From Muricea muricata (taxonomy: Eukaryota > Cnidaria > Anthozoa > Malacalcyonacea > Plexauridae): a stretch of 64,000 nucleotides of DNA. The first letter of the stretch is position 1, and the number at the start of each line of letters is the position of its first letter. Position numbers and translations under genes: made by a program. Shown piece by piece: positions 1 through 12,500 of the stretch. The stretch lies in assembly GCA_963855995.1 (NCBI GenBank), contig OY979725.1, positions 3,224,001-3,288,000 on the forward strand, written 5' to 3'. A model generated the notes under the pieces. The model did no database searches. It was not told where the DNA came from and saw only the letters and a program-made list of their open reading frames with translations.

Positions 1-527
1 CACCGCATATAATACTCAAAGCACCGCATGTCATGTTTAAAGCACCGTATATAATGTATAAAGCACCTAATGAAATGACGTTTTATCACTTAAGACAGCT
101 ATGGCTTTCCATACTGACCAATACATTGCGGATTCAGAAGATCACCTCGAATGATAAATATTTTCAAATCGAGTGCCGTCAAGAATATAATGCCGCTCGC
201 TTTGCAAAATTTGCAAACTTTGAAAGGCTATATTTTCCGTATTTTTAAACATTTCTGCATCAAAATTTACAATTCTCCTAATTTTACGATGCTCTTTCTA
301 CTGTAGTAAAAGATTTCGTTCCTTCTGCCTAGTTCGACCTTTAGTCTATTATGCAAATTGTCCAATTAATTGTCGCATCTACTGGCTCTCAGAGTGAGGT
401 CAATTTTGACTCTGAAAAACGCGGAAGTTAACTTAATTATGACATCAGATCAGACCATGATCAGATGTTCAGGTAAATTACACCATCAAGTACAAGTTTC
501 GAATCTGCCGTCACTGATTTCTTTGCA
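1..527. other. 5' flank of GH3 gene 1
   Basis: No coding exon is recognisable here. The last 160 bp (from about 369) are nearly the same as the 150 bp in front of GH3 gene 2 and so probably hold the 5' UTR and part of the promoter. No clear TATA box is visible. The upstream part contains a half copy of a fold-back repeat (203-360). Confidence 0.6.
203..360. repeat. Half copy of fold-back repeat family A
   Basis: The stretch containing GGCTATATTTTCCG followed by a diverged 'gatgctctttctactgtag' block matches the right half of the palindromic element at 9061-9453 and of the one at 62524-62905. Only one arm is present, so this is a truncated copy. Other half copies lie at about 28325-28460 and 34885-35010. 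Confidence 0.55.
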
Positions 528-3500
528 ATGGCCACAGCCGTAAGGCGATGCTTTGTCGTTTTCATTGCTACGGCACTATCTCATGTTGCGCAACAATCGT
601 TTGGAGTGCTCTTCGAACATGATGCTCGTTATTGTCCAGATTATCCATTCCGGAACGTGTCACTTCCGTGGGATGTCAGAGTTGAGGCAAGTAGAATCAC
701 AATTGTATACACTGTGATACAATGTATTTTTAGGGCAAGTACTACCATTCTAGTTCAGTACAATGATAAAACTCCCCTCAAGGTAGAATGAAATTAGCAT
801 AATTTGCGGAACCACCACCGAAAAAAAGCAAGTGGAATGATTTTTTAAAACTCCGAAGCAAGACGAATATTTCCTTCTATCTTATGTTTTAACCTATGAC
901 GTGATGTTTATACAATATCATGTTCCACACGGTACCACCATCCGCAGATTTCTGCTGGCGCTAAGATCGTAGAGCAATCAACATTTTCGAAACTTATCAA
1001 GGCTATTAAAGCAAGATGAAACCAATGTTTGGATCCCTCTAATTCAAAGTAGTCGATCATATCGGTGTGCAGAGTTGAACAAAACAAGAACATGACATGT
1101 TTGGACATGTTTAGTGTAAAGTGAGAAAAAGTGTAAAACAACCGACATAGAACGAACCAGAAAACTGCCCTGAAAAAATGTATTAACACTGCACATTGCA
1201 CAACATATTTTAGGATCTGGTGAAGAGATTGACATTGGATGAGATAATTGACCAAATGGCCCATGGTGGCTGGAAGGGGGCAGGTGCTGATATTATTAGC
1301 ATTTTTAAAGATATCAAATCTGGGGACGGGTAACGTAGGGGGGGGGGGAGTCATTCAGGGAATGATTGAGATTGGACTTGAAAATCAAGAGTTTGTACGA
1401 AAGTTTTCTTCACTATAATGACGCGAACAAAAATGAGAGTTGACGTTGAGAAGCGAGAGAGGTTTGCAGGAGAGTTATTTTACTTCTTTGACCCAGTAAA
1501 GAGAGGATGATGCGAGTTGATGAGAGTTCTGTGTCCCGGTCAAACAAAGGTGAGAGTTGAGAAGCGAGGGTACTGGAGTTTGCATAACTCTCATGACCTG
1601 GTAAAGCGAGGATAAAAGTTGAAAAGCGAGAGTTTTATTAATCTTATGACCTAGTAAAACGCATAGAGATTATAAACGGGCATGAGAGTAAAATGAGAAG
1701 CGAGAGTTTGTATGAGAGTTTTTCATGCGAGGTCGAGACTTGGTTGAAATTAAAGACGAAATATCATAAAATATGTTCGTTATTATTATTATAATTAAGA
1801 TTTTCATTGTCTTTCTTCTTCTAATAAGATGAGAATTCTGATGAGAGTTCATTAGAGTGGAAGAGAGTTAGGGATACGCGAGTGATAATTTCAACTGGGA
1901 TACACTCCCATCTAGGGCGCATATACATAGGCCGGTGCAACCAGTGCGCCATGCTCTCATCCTGGTCTGACCGAAACTTAACATCAGAAATTCCCGCAAC
2001 CTGTAATCATATCCCACACCTTCTAATGTCCTTATGCACTATGTCATCAGATAGCACGGGCTTTATAGAAAACTTGTGAATTAAATCTCTGATCGTAAAA
2101 TTTATTTAAACTTATTACTTTACATGTCGAAGACTGCAGACTGGCAGTCGAAAGCTCGTGTTTACATAAATTTTACGATCAGAGAACGTTTTCTGAAACT
2201 TACTATGAATCCTGCTCGCGCATCTAGCATTGTCATTAATAATTTCAGTTCAAGGTACATTTTCCCAGTGAAATTTCCTTTACTTTGCCAGGTCCAGCAC
2301 CGGCTATCCCTCGTTTAAACATCGGTCCCTACCAGTTCGCAACTGAATGCCTAAGTGGTGATGCTCAAGCTGGAAATGCGACGTCATTTCCGATGTCTAT
2401 TGGCATGGTAAGCCGGACGTAAAAAGTTTTCACTTGTAGTAGGATTCTTGCAACTAAAGTTGTCTTGTAACAGACCTTGCTAGTATTCGGACCAACAAGC
2501 GGGCTGGCACATTCATGACACAACAAGATGGTTACAATCTTGTTCATGACGCTTGAAAAATTCTTGTCATATCATTGTTACAACAAGCGTAATGATGCCA
2601 TTAAGCTTGCTACAAGTTGTTAACAGCTTACTCCAAGCATGCTACAACAAACTGTACTCCTGCGAACAAGCAGTGAGAATAGAACTTATGAAAGACTTGT
2701 AACATATATTTTTTAAGATTAAGTTTAAGATTACATCGGTATCAAAGAGAAGGAAGCAGATTCCTATAAACATATAACCAGGCGGGAAACGATTATAAGA
2801 CAAAGCATATGTCAGGGGTTAGAGAAAGATCCATTGATGTACGCTTTCGCTCAAAACACAAACAATAGTACAAAAGAAAGAGAGGTCGAGACTTGGAGTA
2901 AGTCTATTCAAAACGTTGAAACGTACTTTTCTACACCATTAACTTAGTGATGTTATTGCACTTTTAACAGGCTGCAACGTTCGACCCACAGTTAATTCAC
3001 GACGTCGCTAGAGCTACTGGTATTGAAGTTAGAGCTAAGGTAAGCGAAGAAAGGTATTTCAAGAGGTATAACCCCAATTACGAAGGAAGTATTCTTGTCC
3101 TGATCCAGTTTACGTGTTTTCACGGCACCTCACGATAGGTCGATCATTTTGGGCTTCATTCAGCTCGATTTTTCCACACTCTTCGGAGAAAGAATACGCG
3201 AGGGTATAGTTTATTGTGAAAATGTATGACAAGTAAAGACAAAATAACAACCGAATTCAACACCTTGATGTGTTTTGCAGCACAACAATTACATAAAGGA
3301 GAAAGAATACGGACTGCACACTGGTTTGAGCTGCTGGTATGTTTCACCCAGTTTCTGGTACGCTTTACTCTGGGACCCTCTAACTTCACTTATATTCCAG
3401 TACTTCGTATTTATATATTTCAAACAAAAATCATGTGCAAATGTCGACTTTTAAGACTCATTTTTAATACAACGAAGTCCAGAACCAAAACTGAATATTT

Positions 3501-6500
3501 GGGTATTTTGTTAATGTCTGATAGAAGCCTGTCATGAAAACCAGTTCTGAAAGTGATGGAGACAAGCGTCTTTAAAGAAATTTTAAGCCCATTGTGTTTA
3601 AACTATGAATCTAGATACAATTCGCTGGAATATACTTAAAGTGGCTATAAGAGAAAAGAGAAGTTGCAGATCGTATCACGGATGCTGCTACAGCACCGTT
3701 CAGCCGACGTTTCTCAGTCCATTTCTTTGTCCATGGTTTCACTAACCAGGTCCAAGTTATAGAGTTAAGAAACCCAACGTGAAATTTTCACTAGCTCACC
3801 CCTGATGATCTGATAACACCTGACTGCTTATTTATCTCATCGCAGGAGCCCAGTGATTAACATCATGCGCCATCCACTATGGGGGAGAAATCAAGAAACG
3901 TACGGGGAAGATCCCTACCTCTCATCCATCCTAGCACAACAATTTGTTTATGGGTTACAGGCAGGTAAGCAAAGGCGATATATAAAGAAATAGATTTTAT
4001 AATCACGAGATTAAGTTTAAGAGTACATTGGTATCAAAGAAAAGGAAGTTTACTTAATATTACATACTCGAAAACGACCTGACTAGTTGCAGGACATTGC
4101 ACTAGCATTCAAAAAGGTCCTAGGTCTGACTTTCGCTGTGGCTTGCCTAGTGTGGATAAAAACTTAGAGGAAAAACAACAAAAAATTTCTAATTCCAAGG
4201 AGCTAGCCGTCGCCTAGCTCTACCTTTCCCTGGAGATTTTTGCGATTCATCAATACTTATCGATAAATTTACCAGTATCTTTCAATGATCGATATCTGAT
4301 TTTTTCGATGCATGAAGTTTTCTGGGGTTTTCGATACATAAGTATACATATTTCGTTTTCAATGGCTATATAGTGATTGCTTTTAAGATAAGCGATTGTG
4401 TAGTCAGTCAGTGACGTTAATTTCAGGAATTAGAGAATTTCATGCTTCATATGTGATGATATATATAATTGGGCTGTATTAGTATCATCAGTTGCATTTA
4501 ACTATCATAGATCCACGTAGCTGTGAACATAGCTACAACTTGTAGCTATGTCCAGAGCCACGTGGATATATGATAGCCTACAATCGATATCCCATCGGGA
4601 CACTGCTTGAGAGCATAAGGGGGAACGACAATGCTGAATACAGAGCAGAAAAAATATCCAAAATATTGGCATCCCAGCAGCCTCAGCTCTTCCCTGAAGG
4701 TCTGTCTGTTTGTGATACTAGATTGAGTGAAATTCTTTTGAGCAGATCATCCAAGATATGTCTTGGCCAATGCCGGATGTAAACATTTTGATGCTTACGG
4801 TGGACCAGAAAACATTCCAACAAGCCGATTTAGCTTCGACGTGAAGGTAAATATTAACTTTATTTGTCAGGCCAAGGTGCAGTATTTTACCTATATTTTT
4901 GCCACTTATATAAAAGTTATAATTTCCCATTCTGTGACTATATTCCTGATAATAATACAGGTATCACTTAGTCGGTACTTTAACTCAATATACTGTACTA
5001 GTAACCATCTTATTGTACGGTTTTAAACGCTTTCTTATCGCTCTCTCATTATAAAGGTGAGTGACCGTGACTGGTATATGACGTACTTACCTCAATTTCA
5101 AGCATGCGTAGAAGCTGGGACGTACAGCCTCATGTGTAGTTTCAACAGGTGGGTAACAGCTAAAACTGAATTGAAAAAGTGTACATTAATTTTTCTACAT
5201 ATGACCATTTATACCAAGGCCGGATTTTAGTTGAAATGCAGGGGGGGGGGGTCAAAGGTTAGTTTGGGCATACAATATGAGCTAGTTCAATTTCTGTTTC
5301 AACAATTGAAGTTTGTGTTCCCGTGCATGTTACATTACACTAGTTCATTATGCAGGTTCTGGCCAATAGAAACACTGATCTGGCTATCCCGCCATTATTC
5401 TAGCCAGTCAATTGCATAAAAATGACATGTAGTACTAGTGAGTGACCCTGTGGTTTATTTGCTATACTGTAGTTTAGGTCCCACCCTCTATCTGATCTAA
5501 GGTTCATGTCATGATACATAAACCCATAGTAAACAAGACTGAATTATTGGATGCTTGTAATATGTATTGCATGTAGTATGTATGTGTACCAGTACAATAA
5601 CATTGCCAGTGGAGGTATACTACAGTTAATAGTACACATAGGTGTAGGTTCTTTCACCACCCGAAACGATAAAGCGAAAATTGACGTTTTAAGGCATTGC
5701 CATCTTCCGGACGAAAGACTTTAGCTCGAAACGTCGATTATATATCGCTTTATCGTTTTGATTATCATTTTATCGTAGTGAAAGAACCTATACCTTTCGT
5801 GTAACAGTATATTAATGAATTACGTTTCATGAGTAGAACGTTTGTTATCAAGAGTGATTGATGTAGGCATACTAAAAAAGAAGCGAAAAAAGAAGTGTAA
5901 AATGAGCAAGAGTTAATACTTATTTTAAAATTTGAACCAAATTTTCCAAAAACCAAAGCAGGAGAAGTGCATGAATTTTTAGAGGATTAACAGAGATAGA
6001 GCGCCCATGGAGCATGCTAAAAGGTACATTTATCAATTTAGTATCAACGGTATACCGGCTTGCGCGAATGCAGAACTGCTCACGAATATCTTGAGAACCA
6101 AGTGGAAATTTAAAGGTGCGAAAATTGAATGAGAATGAATGAAAGTAACATTTTGATTTTGCAACACTTCACTAAATTTTGAATAATTTCTAGAGGGTAT
6201 AAATGTGTTTTAATCTCGAGTGGAAATCGTACACTTGTAAGAGCCTGTAACAGACTGTTTTGGGGGGGAGTGGTTGGTGAGCAAGGGGGGGGGGAGAAGA
6301 ACAATGCTGACAATGGACAATGATGATAATTGAGCTTCCGCCCCTCGCGTGCATAAATTTAATGAATAATTCCACACTAATAGACGTTAGAGGTCCTTAC
6401 CTCACGCCAGAGTTAAACAATGAATTGCAATTCAATTGGGAAACATGTGGGAAAAATTTACCTTGTGTTTATCTGCATTGAGAATCGCGTGATGTAAGCG

Positions 6501-9500
6501 CTTAATCTAAGGTCTATTGCTCACTTTGCATTCATTAAAAATTTCTCAAATTATATTCTTTTGCGGATGTGTTTTATATTTTGTTATTCCCTGACGTTTT
6601 TTACCACGACCAGTGTCGACGTATTTCAACTTCTTTTAACAGTGTGTGTTAACTTTGTATTTTTGCAGGTTATGTTGTTAGTGACGAGGCCGCCATAGGT
6701 AAGCTTAATTAGATAACTTTCCTTTACTGTATCCTGGTACGGATTCCTACGATTCCGATTCTTTGGAACAATTGACAAAACGACTGCAACCTACCTTCCG
6801 ATCGGCTGTTACACCCGCAGCAATAGAAAATTTCCAAAAAACTTGATTGACCAATTGATTTCCTCAAGTTGAGCAATTCCTCTGATCAATTCCTCAAAAT
6901 TGAAAAGGTTCACAACTTCCTTTTTATTGAATGCTCTATCAATCAGAATGGCATATCTTATTCGTGAACACTCAGATTGGCCAGGAAGTTCAAACCTTTC
7001 AAACAACTTTTCAAAAATTTGAGGAATTGATCAGAGGAATTGCTCAACATGAGGTAATCGATTGGTCAAATTTTTTGAATGCTACTATTGCTACGACTGC
7101 AAGGTGGTTATGCCAAAAGGAATATTGAAGATGAAAAACTCATCAGTGCACATTCTAATTTACGATTCTAATTTATAAATCAGTAATTCACGATTTTGTT
7201 TGATAGAATATTTGATTCTATAATCAAATCTATAGATTGCATCAAAGGAACACGACCTAATTCTTATCTTTTTTTTGAAGCATTGAAACGATCGCTTTCT
7301 TTTTTGTTGTAGTATATATCTTTCTTTTTCGTGGTATATTATATGTTTTTGTCTTTTAGAGTATATTTTAACAAGGCACAAATACACGAAAAACGAAGTG
7401 GAAACAGCAGCTGCAGCAGTTAATGCTGGATGTAACTTGGAGTTAAGTTTTCCTAATGCATCTACGAATATCTACAGCGGTTACCTGGGCAAGGCTGTTG
7501 AACAGGTAGAATGAAGAATAGAGGTTGAGGGAGGGCATAACGTTCGTGAAACCTTTATAATACTTCTAAGTGGCGCGTTCTCCTTAAATTTACAATCCTA
7601 ACGTATTGCTTCGCTTTTCAATTTGTCCTACACAATTTATGATTATTGTAAATAGAAGACAATGTGCAATTTAAAATTATTATAAATTGTAGGGAAAAAA
7701 CCACGCTTAAATTTTCTTATCTATAGTGTACTGCTTCGTTCTTAAATTGGTACTACAGTTTAGAATTATTGTCACGACAATGTGCAATGTATAGAATTAT
7801 TATTAATTGCAAGAGATCATGCTGTAATCTAGGGTTGTTTACGGTTACAAATGGCGCCGAAATATGTGAGTACAGTGAAGCATACAGAATATATACAGTG
7901 AGTTAATATAGAAGAGAATGGATAATACTTAAACTAATTTTTGTTTTGAAGAAATTCGTGAGCGAAACAACTTTGATAGAACTCGTCAAGCCATTATTTT
8001 ACACGAGAATGAGATTGGGAGAATTTGATCCTCCTGAGATGAATCCATACACGAGGTAAAGGCTTTGTTAAACAAGGATGAGAGTTGAATGATGAGAGAT
8101 GAGGAGCGAAAGTTTACATGAAAGTTCTTCTAGCTGTTTCCAGCTGCCCAGGTCAAACGAGGATGAGAGTTGATGAGAATTGAGATAAGAAGGGATAACC
8201 CAGTAAAAATGAGGACGAGAGCTGGGAAGCGATATAATAACCCCGTAAAAATAAGGTTTAGAATGATTGATGAGAGTTGAGAAGCGAGATTTTTGCATTT
8301 TTAAATTTTCCTAACTCTCATGAACCAGTGAAACGAGAATGAAAGTTGATGACAGTTGAGAAGCGAGAGTTTCTATGAGAAACTATAGTCATAACGTCTG
8401 TGACCCAATAAAGCGAGGATGATAATTGATGAGTTGACAAGCGAGAGTGCATGTGCATCAGAGATTTCTCATGACGGGCCCAAACGAGATCGAAACTTGG
8501 TTGAAATTGAAAATGAGACATACTCAAGATTAAAATCCTGACTGAAATTTAATAATTTTGTATACTTTTTCTTCTTCAAGGTTTGTTGATTTAGCTTAGT
8601 TTGATTGACAATACTACAGCATACTCTACTGCGTATCGTACAAAGCGATTTTTACTTGCGCGGTAATATATTTATGAACTAACCTTCCATTGCCATTTAC
8701 AGCCTTGATTTGTCCGAGATTCAAAGCAAGGAACATCAGGAACTATCGTTAGAAGCTGCCATCAAATCGTTTGTGCTGCTAAGAAATGAGAATAGTTTAT
8801 TGCCATTGAAAGATTTGTCTATGAAAATAACGGTATGGAACCCAACATTGTTCACAATTCCTCGATAGATAGCGAGTAGCAAAATAACAATTTCCCAAGT
8901 GTATTTTCCTTTTCAACTCAACAACAGCTTGCAGTTTATTTTTAATGGTTTTGAAATATATTTTGTATCTCTAAAACTTATTTCTACAGTATTTCAGTAA
9001 AACATTTAGATTGCTACGCAAATTGCTATGTGGTTATATTGAAATCTCGAGCTCTTAATCTAATGGACCATTCCCCAATTAGACAAATTTTTAAATTCGA
9101 AAACAATTTTAGCGCAGTTGGAAAGAGCTTCCTAAATTTTGTGAAATTGTGAAGTTTGGTTGTAAAATATTGAAAAGTGTCGAAAATGTAGTAATGTAAA
9201 GTTTGCGATTTTTGTATACTTTTGTATTACGTGGGAAAAAGCGTTACCACATTTCCACATATAGTGGTAACGCTTTTCCGTACGTAATACAAAAGTACAC
9301 AAAATTCGCAAACTTTACAGGGCTATATTTTCCACATTTTACAATATTTTGTAGCAAAACTTAACATTTGTATGAAATTTAGAATGCCCTTTTCAGTTGT
9401 GCTAATCAATTTTTCGAATTCAAAAGTTTGTCTAATAGGGGAATGGTCCATTAACAATTAAAGTACGAGCTCGAGATTTTTATGCGGCAGTAGTTGATAT

Positions 9501-12500
9501 AAGGGCGAAGCTCGAAACAACTATCAATACATAAAAATTGAGAGCGAGTAATCTAATTGTTTTAGTGGAATCTGAGATACATAATTGATTCATAATCATA
9601 AGCCATTTTGTCAAAAATAATACTACATATTGTCTTGAATTAAAAAAATACGCCAGAAAAATTGTTGTTTTGCTACTCGCTATCTATCGAGGAATAGATA
9701 GCAAGTAGGGTAGCCAATCAAATTACAGCACTTGCATTAGTATGCTGGTATGATTCTACTAATAGTTAATTAGTGTCAATACACATTTCTTCATAATAAC
9801 TTTCTCTAGATTCTTGGGCCATACGCTAATAACACTGCAGGACTGTATGGGGATTACTCGCCCGATATCATGGCAAGTATAAAGAGATAAAAAATGGCGT
9901 TTAGAACGAAGACTCAATTCCAGGCCCCAGACATACTCATAATCCAAGGCCCCCGTCAAAATATTTTACGAATTTTCAATTCTTGGGTTCCTGAACAGCT
10001 CATAATTCCTGGCATTTGTTAAGAGCATTAGAAATATCCGAATTGCCTATACTGTCAACGCTTGAGAAAAATGAACGCTCAGGACAATATCACGAAATTA
10101 AGTCCTGAACCAGCGTAAGAACTAATTACAAAATCTTTTGGACTTCAACTTCTTTTTGTGGCGACCCTGCCCTTGTGACACGTTAGTATGTTTTAAGGTG
10201 GCTCGATAGTCTAACTCATTGCACATAATACTTCTTTCGCCACAGAATCTTTTATAGTGCGCGTGTAAAGCTTAGTTTAGGTCATTGCATAGCTCTACTG
10301 GTTGTCTTCATGATTGGAAAAGTTTTATACTCCTACCGTTCGTATGTCCAGAGATATTGTTGTCATAGGTACGGTGTGGAGTTTATGCAAATGAAATTAT
10401 AATTAGAATCGAGTTCCAACAAGAAACTGGCGTGATTTCTATGTTCAGGCAAACTTTGAAGAAATTCTTTTTTAAATACCGCAAACAGTGCTATAGAGCT
10501 GTGCAATGACCTAAAATGAAGCTCAAGCATTCACTACAAAACATTTAATCGTAGAGACATAAAATTTGTAATGAATTCTGACTATCGAGCCACCTTAATC
10601 TCGAGTGCAAATCATACACATGTCAAAATTCAAGCGGCGCAACAGTTGAGAAGAATAATCCACTGTAGATCCTCCGGCTGGTATCGAATCTATGCGCTAG
10701 TGTTCGATGTGACCTTGTTGGTCCACAGTTTTCACACGACAGCATGCGTCCGCCAGTATCTCACCAAAAGAATAGAATCATAACCAGCTCCGCGCTTTGT
10801 TTCAGAAATCCTACGTCTCTACACCTTATTCAGAACTATCTTCAATCATGGGAGACAAGTTGACATTCTTGGCTGGATGCAGTAACCCGAAGTGCAGGTG
10901 GATATAAGCTTTTGTTCTTTGATTTGCTGACTGGTAGCTGGTGCAAGGGTGTCCAAGCGGGCGCGGGACGGGGGGGGGGTGTGACACTCCCATTCACTTT
11001 CATTCCCCGTTGGTAAATAGAGAGTTTAAATTGATTGAGAATTGTAGAAATATTTTCAAAAGAATCAGCCGCTGAATCAAAACTTTTCCCAAGTGACGGA
11101 GGCACACTAGGGTCACATTAATCGTGCCTCTTGGATTCTAGTACTCCCCTCTGCCCAGTGCGTCCAGTCGACACAGGTTCACTTTAAGCTCAGAAATGTA
11201 ACGAGTAGATTGTTGTAAGAAAGTAGTACTTGTAATAAAGGCCATCGGAAGCACATAAATACGTATAAATACACTTACATTTCAGCACATATGATTCTGG
11301 GCCTGTTAAAGACGCCGCGAAGAAATCCGATTTAGTGATTGTTTGCCTCGGGACAGGTACATCCATCACGGCTTAGCATCATCATTCTTTACTATTGAAG
11401 ATACAGCTAATTCAATTAAGGTTGAAATTGACAATAGTCAAATGTACAATATGATCGATCAAGTGCCAAAAGAATGATTCTTTACATGCATGCGGATGTT
11501 AAAAAATATCATACTAGATACTATATTTGTAATCCAGCAAGGCTGCTGATGTGTTGATCTTATTTAAAACTATATTATTACCATCATTTTTTTACGCTCA
11601 TGCATATTGCACATTTGCCATTTGACTATTGTTGATGTCAACCTTAATTGAATTAGCTGTATACAAAATATCTCATTGTGTATTTTTAGTGTATTTACTC
11701 TCTAACTTGTACGTTATTCGTTCGTCAGGTAAAACAATCGAAGCAGAAGATAGGGACCGAGCAGACCTATCCTTACCTGGGCACCAACTAGAATTACTTC
11801 AAGATGCTGCATCGGTTGGCAAGCCAACAATCTTAGTGCTGTACAACGCAGGACCCGTAGATATCTCCTGGGCAAAGGAAAACGTAGACGCGATTATGCT
11901 CAACTTCCTGCCCGGGCAGAGTGCAGGCAAGGCTTTTCTTGCTGTTCTTACTGGTTATGCGAATCCCGCTGGGCGGCTGCCTTACACATGGCCCGTCAGT
12001 ATGGAGCAGGTGGGGGAATTAGAAATTTCACTCTGTGTGGTGTTTGCTATAGGATTTAGGCCCGGTTTATACAAGACGAAAACGAAGTTAGAGCGAAACG
12101 ATGCTCTACAAGAGCAGAAAATCAAAATTTTCAGTCGCGACACCATGCAGTGATACGGCCTGATACGCTTCATCTGGAACCCATCAACTTCACTTTATAA
12201 ATTTATCTCAGAAAAAAACAATGCTGAATGTTTGCCTTCTACTTGAGGAATATTGCCACTGATGTTGTCTTAAAGTACGACAATATTCAATTGTGATTTT
12301 TGGTCTGTTTACCCCTAAAAAGGTTCAAAAGTCGATAGTTCCATATAGACATTGCTGTTCTTGTTTATATAAATCTGAAGTACATACAATGTCCTCGATT
12401 ATATCTAAGTGACGTTACAGGGATCCATTCCATTGATTGTCTATGGTCTCATGTAAACATCTATCTTGAAAACTATAAAGACTTATAACCGAAAGGAAAT

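Noticed and set aside
908-1354. 148-codon minus-strand open frame overlapping GH3-1 exon 2, with a similar frame at 16051-16530
   Set aside because: It appears in both places only because the locus is duplicated. It runs antisense through a true exon, has no family motif and differs in length and start between copies.
11629-12153. 174-codon plus-strand open frame taken as one gene
   Set aside because: Only 11729-12009 is coding (GH3-1 exon 17). The rest is intron read through, as the acceptor TTCGTCAG and donor CAGGTGGGG show.
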